Positions 22,576 through 32,626 of a stretch of 34,971 nucleotides of DNA are shown one piece after another. The DNA lies in assembly GCA_001566745.1 (NCBI GenBank), contig KQ964421.1, forward strand, positions 362,883-397,853. The letters run 5' to 3'. The first letter of the stretch is position 1, and each line of letters begins with the position of its first letter. Under the pieces are notes generated by a model that worked only from the letters and a program-made list of their open reading frames with translations, had not been told where the DNA came from and ran no database searches. The DNA is from Conidiobolus coronatus NRRL 28638. Lineage: Eukaryota > Entomophthoromycota > Entomophthoromycetes > Entomophthorales > Conidiobolaceae. Made by a program: the position numbers and the translations under genes.

Positions 22576-25284
22576 TTACTTTTGGAAAGCTCTAATAGCT
22601 TCAGTCATGGTTAAACCGATCTTGAATTGAGCAATGGTGCGGTTGAGGCGTTGGCGACGAGCTGCATTTTCGCGCTTGACTGCTAATTTAGATCTTCTGG
22701 AAGGTGTAGGAACTAATGTTGCAGTAAGCTCAAAGTTCCAAATACGGAACATAAATACTTTAACAGAGTCAAGCACTACGAACCATACAATGGCAACACC
22801 GATGGTGGCAAATGCCCATCCCCATCCAATGCCTGTGATGAAACCAGGTGCACCTATAGCGCAGAGGATGATAACAAAGACTTGAGTTGCCATGATTACA
22901 CCGAAGAAGATCCAAGATGGGAAGTTGGTCCAGAAGAATCCTTCAACTCTAGTTGAAAAGATGACAAAATGGGGCAATACTTTAATGTGAAGGAACATGA
23001 TAGAGATTAACTCATCATTACTAACATAGAATACATTTCTAGCAACAAAATATTGAGAAAATGTCATAACACAAAGGCAGAGAGCGAGAACAACAGACAT
23101 AGTGATTAATTGGCCGATTCTCCACTTGTCAGGTCTTCTGGAGATTTGGGTGTTATCAACAGAGATGGCAATAGTTGCTAAATCATTAAGAATAGCAATG
23201 AAAATTAATAGGTAAGCATTCATTGTCCAGCTGAGGGAAAGCATAATAATGAAGAAGAAAATCAAGAAGTGAAGAGTAGCAGTAATACGGTATAAAGCAT
23301 AAGATCTCATACGTTGGAATATCTGTCTAGAAGTAGTGAAGCCATCAACAATAGCAGTGAGACCAGGAGCTAGAAGGACAATATCGGCAGCAGATCTAGC
23401 GGCATCAGTAGCGCCTTCAACAGCAATACCAACATTAGCTTTCTTAAGAGCAGGAGCATCGTTAACACCATCTCCAGTCATACCAACTAAATATCCTTTA
23501 TCTTGAAGGAGCTCAACTACACGGTATTTGTGTTCAGGAATAACCTGGGCAAAACCATCGGCACGGACGCAACGATCGGCAATGGCTTCTTCACTTACAT
23601 CTTTATCAGCAAGTTTGTTTGCATTTAAAATAGCTCTTTGGATACCCAAGCGGTGAGATACTTCTTTAGCAATAATCAATTGATCACCAGTAACCATTTT
23701 TACAGCTACGCCATAGTTTTTACACCTTGCAATTGTTTCTGCTGAATCTGGACGAGGAGGGTCCAATAGAGAAATCATACCAACCATATTCCACTTTTCA
23801 AAATCATTATCTGCTGTGCGAGCAACACCTAAAGCTCTTAAACCACGACCTGCAAGATCATTGACAGCGTCAACGGCTTCAGGATGTCCACCAACAAGAT
23901 CAACAATAATTTGAGGAGCACCCTTTGATACTTTGAATTGAACATTGCGCTTTAAGTCTAAAATAGTAGCTTCAGTTCTCTTGGAGTCAGGGTTGAAAGG
24001 AGTGAAATCAACAATTTTATAGCCTTCAACTTCATGCTTACTGCCATCGGCAAGAGGTTTTAAGATTGGTACTTGGGTGACGGCAGCGTGGCGAACAGCT
24101 GATTCAATAGGGTCTTTAGCACCTGGTTCAGATGCTAAAAATGCATCAAGTAATAAGCCTTCAGCAGTGCTGTCATCAGCAAGGTAGGGTTCATCAAATG
24201 TAAGCTCATTTAAAGTAAGAGTACCTGTTTTATCTGAGCATAAGATTGAAACTGAGGCCATTTCTTCAATAGCAGTTAATCTCTTTACAATAACTTGTTT
24301 AGCAGCTAATTGTTTAGCACCTACAGCCATAGTAACCGATAATACAGTAGGTAAACCGACTGGAATAGCTGCAACAGTTAAAACGACAACATCTTGGAGG
24401 ACATTCATTACGTTACTAGTACCTTCTCTTGCTAATAATACACCGAAAATAATAACAACGAGGACAATAGTAATAACTACTAAGAAATTACCAATTTGAT
24501 TGATGATTTTTTGGAAATGACCTTGATCTGTGGTAATGGAGATTAAATTAGCAGCTCTTCCAATAAAAGTATTAGCACCAGTTTTTGTGACCACAGCCAT
24601 CATTTGACCTTGCTTGATAACGGATGAGGAGTATACGACAGCACCTCTCTTCTTAGATAAAGGAAGAGATTCACCAGTTAAGGCAGATTGATCAACTTGT
24701 AAATCACCTTCAGTTGGATCACCTGATACATTTAAACCTAAGAGACGAGCATCAGCGGGAACAATATCACCTAAGCGAAGTACAAGAATATCACCGGGAA
24801 CTAAGTCAGATGCTTCAATTTCTGTTAATTCACCATTTCTCCAGACTTTAGACTTAAGGGCAAGGTTATTCTTTAAAGCATCAAGGGCACTTTCAGCTTT
24901 AGCTTCTTCACTAAATCCAATAATAGCATTTAGGAATAATACACCCAAAATAATACCAAAATCAATCCAATCCTCAACAACACCTGAAATAATACAAGCG
25001 AGTTCGAGGAGGAAAGCAATGGCACCAGTGAAATACCCAAGGAACTTGAGATAAGGGTTGGTCTTCTTCTCAGGAATTTCATTTTTTCCAAAGGTTTGTA
25101 AACGTTCATTTACTTCAGAGTCTTTTAAACCATGCTTGGGGTCAGTTTGGAGGAGGGCTTCAAGTTCAGGATCGATGGTTTCTCTGGCCTCTGCGTGTTC
25201 AATGGTCTTAACTCTGGACACCCCCTTTCCCTCTTTAACTTGGTTTTGCTCTGGTGCAGCTTCTAAATTTTTTTCAGCAGCCAT
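22576..25284 (-). CDS. P3A plasma-membrane H+-ATPase, copy 3 (intact)
   Basis: A proton-exporting P-type ATPase of 902 residues, intronless. Asp351 in DKTGTLT is the phosphorylated residue. TGES, KGAP, MTGDGVNDAPALKKA and the M6 LNDLAT segment are all present. The C-terminal tail is short and basic and ends in TMTEAIRAFQK, as in copy 1. It lacks the long autoinhibitory domain of plant pumps. It is the intact counterpart of frameshifted copy 1: about 90% identical residues by eye in the N-terminal third, opposite orientation, roughly 15 kb apart. Shared promoter blocks suggest the two began with the same regulation. It is likely the main functional member of the pair; expression is not known. 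Confidence 0.97.
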   Translation of the reverse strand: MAAEKNLEAAPEQNQVKEGKGVSRVKTIEHAEARETIDPELEALLQTDPKHGLKDSEVNERLQTFGKNEIPEKKTNPYLKFLGYFTGAIAFLLELACIISGVVEDWIDFGIILGVLFLNAIIGFSEEAKAESALDALKNNLALKSKVWRNGELTEIEASDLVPGDILVLRLGDIVPADARLLGLNVSGDPTEGDLQVDQSALTGESLPLSKKRGAVVYSSSVIKQGQMMAVVTKTGANTFIGRAANLISITTDQGHFQKIINQIGNFLVVITIVLVVIIFGVLLAREGTSNVMNVLQDVVVLTVAAIPVGLPTVLSVTMAVGAKQLAAKQVIVKRLTAIEEMASVSILCSDKTGTLTLNELTFDEPYLADDSTAEGLLLDAFLASEPGAKDPIESAVRHAAVTQVPILKPLADGSKHEVEGYKIVDFTPFNPDSKRTEATILDLKRNVQFKVSKGAPQIIVDLVGGHPEAVDAVNDLAGRGLRALGVARTADNDFEKWNMVGMISLLDPPRPDSAETIARCKNYGVAVKMVTGDQLIIAKEVSHRLGIQRAILNANKLADKDVSEEAIADRCVRADGFAQVIPEHKYRVVELLQDKGYLVGMTGDGVNDAPALKKANVGIAVEGATDAARSAADIVLLAPGLTAIVDGFTTSRQIFQRMRSYALYRITATLHFLIFFFIIMLSLSWTMNAYLLIFIAILNDLATIAISVDNTQISRRPDKWRIGQLITMSVVLALCLCVMTFSQYFVARNVFYVSNDELISIMFLHIKVLPHFVIFSTRVEGFFWTNFPSWIFFGVIMATQVFVIILCAIGAPGFITGIGWGWAFATIGVAIVWFVVLDSVKVFMFRIWNFELTATLVPTPSRRSKLAVKRENAARRQRLNRTIAQFKIGLTMTEAIRAFQK

Positions 25285-25446
25285 TATTATAATTTGGAAA
25301 CGATAAAGAATAAGTTAAACTAATCAGTAAGCTTGCGATTGAATTAATAAATTCAATTAAAGTATGCGTGCACTGATTAAAGATGTAATGTATTAGAATG
25401 TTAGATTGATTGATTACTCGATGAGCTGAAAAGCTGCTCTTTTATA
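25285..25446 (-). promoter_or_regulatory. Core promoter and 5' leader of ATPase copy 3
   Basis: On the minus strand, TATAAAAG lies at 25446-25439, about 155 nt upstream of the ATG. Blocks at 25402-25385, 25347-25338 and 25325-25315 match copy 1's promoter blocks in order and orientation. Confidence 0.65.
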
Positions 25447-26248
25447 CATCAAAAGTGCCTAGCTTAATGCTATTCACTCAAACCAGCCTTTGCATTTTAT
25501 CAATTCAAAATAAACAATAATCTGTATAAACTGAATAAACTAACCACATTGCATAAAAATGTTTTCAAATCGCAAAAACATTTAACCATCTCAAATTCAA
25601 ACTTTTTGGCTGTGGATTAATTTGAAATTTACCGAGTAAAGTTAAATTTAACATTGTTTTTAAGAATTTTAATCAACAATTGAAATTAATCTTGGCAATT
25701 TTTGTAACTCTTGTCTTGATTCATAAATTCTTTTTTCTCTTTATAGAGTTTTAGAATAATTCTAGTACTATTTAAAATTATAGTTCTGGAGCTTAGTAAA
25801 GCCTAATTATTTAATATTTTTTCAATATTATAACCTATATATTAATTATTTTTAAAAATTCTTTATCAACCAAAATATAAAAATTTTTTTGCAAAGTTTG
25901 TTTTTTTGACGTTTTTGCTCCCTGAAAAATTGAAAAGCAAATTTATCAATATTCGTGCAAAATTTCTTAGCTAAATAAATTATTTCATCATTACTATGAC
26001 TTATTTCAAGCATAATTAAATATGTATTTACAAATTAAAATAATAAAATTGATAAATAATAGTTATAGTTGGAAATATTATATTTTTGATAAAAATATAG
26101 CCGAGCAGGATTAAAAATTCTTGTAATATGGATATAGTTTATATAAAAGTTGGAAAACGAGTTGAATACTCTCATTAAACTTATTAATACTAAATAATGA
26201 ATACTATTAAGAAATCATTTAAAGCATTGATTCAAATATAATTATAAT
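25447..26248. other. Intergenic, AT-rich, no gene seen
   Basis: 0.8 kb upstream of ATPase copy 3 and of the P450 relic. A CCAAT-like or heat-shock-like element cannot be called with confidence. The missing 5' part of the P450 may have decayed here. Confidence 0.5.
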
Positions 26249-27640
26249 ATGCTAACAGGCAGAATAGACAATCATTCTGAGTTTATAAAGTGTTATGGTA
26301 ATATTGTTCGCATTAAATCCAATTTCTTTTTAGTTCAGGACCCCCAGCTTCAAAAATACTACATGGCGTATAAAATTAAAAAGGACTCAATACATATGCT
26401 ATTGGATGTTAATGGCTCTAGTTTATTCTCCTCAGTTGGCAAAGATTCTCATTCTTTAAGGAAGAAGTTGATAGCACCAGCATTCAATATAGAATCTCTC
26501 TCAAAATGGAATACCTATTTGTCACGTTGGAAGCGACAGCTTAATTAGGTATTTGCACTTTCGGCTAGATAATGATGAACTAAAAGAGATAGATTTATAA
26601 AAGTTATTCAATTCAATACAATGAACGTAGTTACAACATTAATATTTGAGAGAGTTTTAATAAAACTTAAAATAAATCAAAATTACAATATTTTAATCAG
26701 TTAGCCTCTAAGAATGAATATATAATATTTTTAAAAATAATTCTATCATTTAATGAATCTTTAATATTTCCTATAGAAACTTGTTTTAAACCTATAACAT
26801 TAGAGAATACTATAATAGAAGGGAGACAGCCAAAGTTCTTTATGATTATTTTATAAGTTTGATAGACACTGAAGACCCTGAAACATGAAAAAGTTCTCAG
26901 ATTTAGAAATTGTTGAAGAATGTATTGTGCTATTATTTGACGGGGTGTATACGACTTCAAATACTTTAATCTGGACAATGTACGAAACCCTAAAGCATCC
27001 TGAAATCTACAAGTTAGTTAATAAAGAAGTATTACAAATTTTTCCTAATTCAGATAAACCAATATCAGCTTTAGAAGCAAAAATAGAGTTAAAATACTTA
27101 GAGGAGCTATTCTGGTTAGTATGAGAATGAATCCTATTGCTAGTGGCGCACTTCTTAGAGTTATGCCCAAAGGTGGTATTGCTATTAGAAGATATTGTTT
27201 AACTAAAAATATATTAAAATATGTTTTATCTATAGCATAATATGCTTACATATATGATTATAAAGAGGATACCTGCAATGGACTCTTTTACTTAACACAT
27301 GAGGTCTGTAATTTGGAAAAACTATGATATTTTTGATATTTTTGATATTTCAAGATGGCTTTGTAAATCACTAGAAGCTAATAAATTACCTCTTCTTACT
27401 TGGGGCTTAGGTCTAACATCTTGCTTTGGAGGGGAATTAGCATGGGCTGAGATATTTTTAGTATTAGTTAATTATTAAGAAATTTTAAATTTGAACTTGT
27501 AGATTAAACTATAGCACGTCATTTGGCATTATTGAATAAACCCAAGAAGAAGTTTAGGGTTATATATCTAGAAGAGTACGATACTCTGTAGATCAAATAA
27601 CAAACAAATTTGCAGTGTTAAAACATTTCGTTATTTACTA
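26249..27640 (+). pseudogene. Decayed cytochrome P450
   Basis: A relic of a haem-thiolate monooxygenase, recognisable in blocks spread over different frames. At 26249-26548 there is an N-terminal P450 block (HSEFIKCYGNIVRI and LRKKLIAPAFNIESLSKW), then stops and shifts. At 26885-27115 there is the helix-I block FDGVYTTSNTL, where the usual acidic residue before TT is Tyr. Near 27115-27190 a frameshift breaks the K-helix (RMNPIASGALLRV), losing the ExxR glutamate. At 27386-27451 the haem loop reads WGLGLTSCFGGELAWAE: the Cys is kept, but the normal Phe, Pro and Arg are changed. A 9-bp unit repeated three times (27325-27351) adds in-frame residues before the SRW motif. With several independent lesions it cannot encode an enzyme. 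The edges are approximate and the CYP family is not assignable. Confidence 0.85.
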
Positions 27641-28087
27641 AAGCTTATACCTGGATTAAGATCAGCTGTATATTATAGATCTTAAAATTTAAAATTTATT
27701 CAATTTTTCTATATTATAATTATTAATATACTTAGTATAATTGAAAATTTGAAAAAGTGTATGCTGTAAAGATTTCAAATTAATTGAAAATACTTACAAA
27801 TATGTATATAGTTTTCAAACTTTGTTAAAATTTGCAGATATTTGCTGTACTGTTAATTTTTTTGTGATGTTTGATTTATTCGCGTTTATATTATTAATAT
27901 GTTAAATTTCAATTACCTTATTAGATTACAAATTACCAAAACTATTTCTACTACGGAAAAAAATTAAATATTCGCATTTTGTAATTCAATATTTAGATTA
28001 TTAATCAATTCTCAATTGGCCACAAAATAATTACCCAATTAGGACTGATTAGAGTTTGCTGGCCAATCATATTTAATTAAAAATTAT
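27641..28087. other. Intergenic between the P450 relic and the RAD51 promoter
   Basis: AT-rich, with no reading frame or RNA gene recognised. CCAAT/ATTGG cores occur at about 28014-28070, close to the RAD51 TATA box. Confidence 0.5.
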
Positions 28088-28110
28088 TATAAATAGCCTT
28101 CTAAGACGCG
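28088..28110 (+). promoter_or_regulatory. RAD51 promoter: TATA box plus MCB-like ACGCG
   Basis: TATAAATA at 28088-28095, followed by ACGCG at 28106-28110, about 210-230 nt upstream of the start codon. ACGCG is the core of the MluI cell-cycle box used by MBF for G1/S genes in yeasts, including DNA-repair genes. A single copy is weak evidence. Confidence 0.4.
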
Positions 28111-28319
28111 AATATCACAAGTTTAGAGATAAGATTTTTTACTTGTTCTTTTTTTATAGTTAATTTGTGGTATAAATTCGTGTTTTATTAAACGCTTCAT
28201 TCTTTTATCTTATATCGTTTATACCATATTTTTTTTGTATTTTTTTAAAAAGAACTATTTATATTAGCAGAGTTTAGTTTATTTTTTTATTTTATTGCTA
28301 TTTAATTATACAAATTACT

Positions 28320-29649
28320 ATGGAAGTGCAATCTAGAACTCAGCAAGATGTTGAAGAATACAGTATGGATGAGCAAAGCTCCGTCCCTTATAATCTTATA
28401 GACGAACTTATGGTAAACATTTTTTTCTTATTAAATAATTCTATTTTTACTTTTAAATTTAAATCTATATTATTTAGACATATAGCTAACCAGATTTAAT
28501 AATTTTAGAATCACGGAATTGCCAAAGCCGATGTCGATAAATTAAAAGCCGCTGGTTACTTCACCGTTCAAGCTATTGCCTACGCCCCAACTAAAAATCT
28601 ATTAAATATTAAGGGTATTAGTGAAATTAAAGCTGAAAAAATTTCTGTTGCAGGTAAATATCCCTTATACTCTAATTATAATAAACTAATAATTATTTTG
28701 TAGCTCAAGCTATTGTTCCTATGGGCTTCGTTAGTGCGACAAATATTTATGAAGAAAGACAGCATATGATAAAGTTAAATACTGGGTCTGAAGCTTTAAA
28801 CGGAATTTTAGGAGGTGGTATCGAAACTGGTAGTATAACGGAAATTTATGGGGAGTTTAGAACCGGTAAAAGTCAGCTGTGCCATACTTTGGCAGTTACT
28901 TGTCAGGTAAGTTTTTATTTGTTTTTTATATCATCTTTTACTTATTTTGATGATTTTAGTTGGATCCTCAAGTTGGAGGTGGTGCTGGTAGATGTTTGTT
29001 TATTGATACTGAAGGAACATTTAGACCTGATCGTATTCAGTCAATTGCTGAAAGGTAATAATTACTCCACTTATTCCAATACATGTTTACTAATTACATA
29101 TCAATTAGATTCGAAATTGACCCAGAAGTAGCTTTGGAAAATATTAGCGTAGCTAGAGCTCAAAGCTCAGATCATCAAACTGCCCTTTTAGTTCAAGCTG
29201 CTCAAATGATGTCCCAAGAGAGGTACTATAATTACTCATATTTTTTCAACTTTAATTAATAATAAAATCATAGATACGTATTATTAATCGTAGACAGTGC
29301 TATGGCTCTTTACCGTACCGATTACACTGGACGTGGTGAATTATCAGCGCGTCAGATGCACTTAGCCCGATTCTTACGTTTATTAACTCGTTTAGCCGAT
29401 GAATTCGGTATAGCAGTAGTTATCACCAACCAAATGGTAGCTATGGTAGATGGAGGTATGACACTGATGGCAGATCCCAAAAAACCTATTGGAGGAAATA
29501 TTATGGCACATGCTAGTACTACAAGACTTTATCTGAAAAAGGGTAAAGGAAATAATAGAAATTGTAAGATTGTTGATAGTCCAAGTATGCCCGAAACGGA
29601 TGCTATTTTTGCTATTGACACAGGGGGTATTGTTGACTCTACTGATTAA
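28320..29649 (+). CDS. RAD51: RAD51 recombinase, 6 exons
   Basis: The eukaryotic RecA-type recombinase, which forms ATP-dependent filaments on single-stranded DNA and drives strand exchange in homologous recombination. Exons are 28320-28412, 28509-28653, 28704-28906, 28960-29054, 29109-29222 and 29274-29649. All phases agree and give 341 residues, close to the family norm of about 339. An acidic/Gln N-terminus is followed by a helix-hairpin-helix lobe (ISEIKAEKI). Walker A is GEFRTGKS at 129-136, and Walker B is VLLIVD, ending at Asp224. [22 protein letters not shown], the loop region with [16 protein letters not shown], and a RAD51-like C-terminus follow. [16 protein letters not shown] and the DPKKPIGGN loop favour RAD51 over DMC1, although DMC1 is the nearest alternative. 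Confidence 0.96.
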
Positions 29650-29785
29650 TTTGTCTCTATGGTGCGTTGTTATATTAAATGTGTAAATTTATCGATTTTA
29701 GACCTCCCCTTCACCATTAAGCGCCTGCAGTACAAGTATACTAATCTTTGTCAACTTAAAAATGCTTCTTTTCTTGTAACCCATA

Positions 29786-29791
29786 AATAAA
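29786..29791 (+). terminator. Candidate polyadenylation signal of RAD51
   Basis: AATAAA about 137 nt after the RAD51 stop and about 75 nt before the next start codon. Confidence 0.5.
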
Positions 29792-29866
29792 TCAATTTTA
29801 ATTATTTAATTAAATATTAACTTATTAATTTTGTATCTTCTAATATTAGTATTAATACAATATAAT

Positions 29867-30836
29867 ATGAGTTTAACTGAAGATCAAATTAATCAATTTT
29901 TAACAAATGGCTACTTAGTATTGGATTCATGTAATTGTGCTACATATCAGAATTATTTTAATATGGCTAACAAAAAATTATATAGTTTTGGACAAAATTG
30001 AATTAGAAGAGTTTAAAGAAGAGTGCGATAATATACTCCAATATATAAAACATAAAAACTTAGATGTAATCAGGGATTTGGGTTGTATTATAGAGCCTTG
30101 GATAATCTACTTCACCAAATTAATAGACCAATCAACTCTACAAAGTTATAATAACTATAAAGTCGATATTAATGATTTTGAAAACTTGAGAGCTTGGGGT
30201 AGTGAGTTCAACTTGGTTGAATTTATTAAAAAGAGAATTATTAATCTTGTTAAGGGCTTGTTCTTGAATGTTAATGATAGTTGCAAGGAAGTATACTTGG
30301 TAAACAAACTCATTATATTTTTACATTTTTAATAGCTAATCCTTTCCTATATGATAGTTTAATGAACAATACATCGTAAAACCAAGCGATATAGCAACTA
30401 AATTTCAATTACATAAAGTATACAAATTAACTAATATTATTTATTATATTTTAATATTTTTATGTTTAGGATAGCGAACACTTACCAAACTATTGTAAAA
30501 AGGTTTTTAATTTGGCAGTTTGGATAAATTTGGATGCTATTAACGAGGTAATTAATATATAATAGTTTATTATAACTATATACTAATGTTTTACCATAGT
30601 CTTCAGGGTACTTTAACTTCGCTAGCTTAAACAATCCACAAGCCATAACTCAACTCAAATTACCTCCTGGTTCAATAGTCCTCATTCACAGTGAATGTCC
30701 ACACTATAGCGACCCAAACAATTCTAACTCATTAAGAAGAGCCTACATGCTTCAACTCACACAAAAACCATTATACTATGAAGAAAATGATAATTTAAAT
30801 GAACTAATTTCAATGGGAGTAAAAATAAAATTTTAG
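29867..30836 (+). CDS. Phytanoyl-CoA dioxygenase (PhyH)-family protein, 5 exons
   Basis: A putative Fe(II)/2-oxoglutarate-dependent oxygenase; the substrate is unknown. Exons are 29867-29930, 29986-30299, 30358-30417, 30470-30547 and 30600-30836. Introns have GGCTAAC and GCTAATC branch sites, and phases agree, giving about 250 residues. It begins with the NGYLVLDSF motif typical of PhyH N-termini. The iron triad is visible: His-x-Asp spans an exon junction (QLHKDSEH), and the distal His lies in CPHYSD. An Arg follows (LRRAYML), which should bind 2-oxoglutarate. The segment between AVWINLDA and LPPGS is shorter than usual and lacks the common NGC..PGSH motif, so this is a compact or atypical member. 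The stop lies 12 nt from an opposing tRNA gene. Confidence 0.85.
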
Positions 30837-30842
30837 AAAAAA
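30837..30842 (-). terminator. Pol III terminator of tRNA-Asp
   Basis: On the minus strand this is T6, six bases past the tRNA. On the plus strand it starts right after the dioxygenase stop codon. Confidence 0.75.
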
Positions 30843-30847
30843 TTAAA

Positions 30848-30919
30848 CTCTCCGGCCGGGAATTGAACCCGGGTCACCCGCGTGACAGGCGGGTATACTC
30901 ACCACTATACTACCGAAGA
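30848..30919 (-). tRNA. tRNA-Asp (anticodon GTC)
   Basis: A 72-nt cloverleaf on the minus strand without an intron. The acceptor stem is TCTTCGG/CCGGAGA. The anticodon stem CCCGC/GCGGG encloses loop CTGTCAC, with GTC at 30886-30884. The T arm is CCGGG-TTCAATT-CCCGG and the discriminator base is G, the Asp identity base. Confidence 0.97.
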
Positions 30920-31134
30920 TTAATTTTGTGTAATAAATTAGATATTTATCGTGAAGTGGACAAATTACTTAATTAGGAATAAACAGGATATTTTTTATTT
31001 TAATAATTTTTATATCAGTTTTCTACTTTCTTTATCAATACTTCTATTTCATATTGTTATATTCTATATCTTTTAATTAATGTTATATTTCAAAATTTGT
31101 ATTTTTTATTTTTATTAATAATTAAATAATAATT

Positions 31135-32626
31135 TTAATATAGGAATACTACCATTGAAAGAGTAATTAAACTACCTATTAAAGCACTACCAACACTTAA
31201 AATAATAGGATCGGCTCTCTTAATCCCTTGAATAACAGGATGCTCTCCAGTCTGATAACTTATCATACCTCCATCATCATTATCGTCAGGTTTTAATAAT
31301 TCAGAGAGAATTTTACTAATATCTTGGCTATCCTTCTGATTACCACCTGAAGCTAATTTGTAATCAACATCGTCTAATTGTCTAGACATAGCTTGAATAA
31401 TAGATTTTTGAGCATCTATCGTATCCGTTAGAGGCGATAGCTTCTCTTTTAAATCGCCTTCTAATTTATTTATCATTGCATCCATTTCTTGAGATACTTG
31501 TTCTACCATTCTTCTACGCTTTCGGGGTTCTAACCAAGTATGAACGAGAATAAATGCTAATAAATTTACTAGAATTAATGCAAGGGTCCAGTAAGTTGAT
31601 GCGCCACGTATTTTGTCACTCCATAGTTGTTCTTCATGGTAGCGAGTACGGATTGAATCAATTAGTTTTGTGTAAGTTTGTTCTACTTGGGATTCGAGAG
31701 CTTTTAGTTGAGCTTTTGATGTATATTCATTTTGTTCATTTTTGTGCTCGTTGCGGTAAAGCTGAGTGAATTGGGTCACATCTTCGTCTGTCCAGAGGTG
31801 TTTGCGTTGGAGGAGATTGTTTATTTCTTTTTGGCCACCAGCGCGCATGTTAACGTTACCTTCGTGCTCTAATTTTATGCGTTTTAGCTCTTTGTTTATT
31901 TTTTCAAACTCTGACTCTATAACAAAGTGTTAGTATAGTACAATATAATATTCGTATATGTATACCGTAAACTTTAATATTATTCTTTAACTTTTCTATT
32001 TGATCATAGCCAGTAACTTGATTCAAATTTACTCCTATTAACTTTAATAAATCGAAAAACTTTTGCTTGTAGACATCCCAGTCAATATTCTTTATCTCTT
32101 CTCTCTTGTTGTTTATTTGTTTGCTTATATCGTCAAATTTATCTCGAAGCTGTATTAATAAGGCTTGAAGTGGCTGTTCATTTGTAGTTTTCGATTCTTC
32201 GGCTGGGGCTGGGTTGTTGGGTGGTGGGAGGTGTATAGGCTCTGAAGAAGTGGTTTCAGAGGTGTCAACTTTGGGTTCTTTCTCTTCCTTTACTACTTCA
32301 TTTTTTGGAGCTTCCAAAATTATTACATTTTCTGAATTATTATCATTATTATTGACGCTCTCCTCCTTTAACTTGGTTTCCTCTTCAAGTTTATTATTTT
32401 CTTCAGCCTCCCTTTTTTCAGCTTCTTTCTTAAGTTTCAAATCCTCATGCTCTTGCAATATCTTTTTGATATCTTCTTCAATTTCAATATCTTTTTTAAA
32501 TAATAAATTGCTAGAATTTAATTGCAATCTTAGATTTGTACTTAATTTCCTATAGCTAGTTAATTTTAAACTATTATATGTTAGTGATTTGTGGTTTAAT
32601 TTGGGTATTTTATTTATTTTTATCAT
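31135..32626 (-). CDS. SHE9: She9/Mdm33-family mitochondrial inner-membrane protein, 2 exons
   Basis: Known family members sit in the mitochondrial inner membrane and affect its fission and organelle shape. Exons on the minus strand are 32626-31966 and 31916-31135. The intron has a perfect TACTAAC branch site and TAG acceptor, with donor G|GTATAC; the nearer AAA|GTTTAC would break the frame. The product is about 480 residues. It starts with a basic, Ser/Thr/Leu-rich presequence (residues 1-45), then a highly charged Glu/Lys/Asn coiled-coil-like region and a Pro-rich linker. The conserved block follows: GYDQIEKLK, NLLQRKHLW, FTQLYRNEH, RYHEEQLWSDKIR and STYWTLALILVNLLAFIL. A first membrane segment lies at about 329-348, after which come EPRKRRR and another coiled coil. 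A second hydrophobic segment closes the protein (456-480). The conserved block makes the family clear. Confidence 0.93.

Noticed and set aside
22634-25306. Open frames opposite ATPase copy 3, and similar frames opposite copies 1 and 2
   Set aside because: Antisense shadows of the conserved pump genes, with no independent features.
28320-29649. DMC1 rather than RAD51
   Set aside because: The core and C-terminal sequence ([16 protein letters not shown] and the DPKKPIGGN loop) read as RAD51; a tree would settle it.
31917-31985. A frame problem at the She9 intron, like that in the Nem1-like gene
   Set aside because: Using the donor G|GTATAC at 31965, rather than the nearer AAA|GTTTAC, keeps the frame and matches the family.
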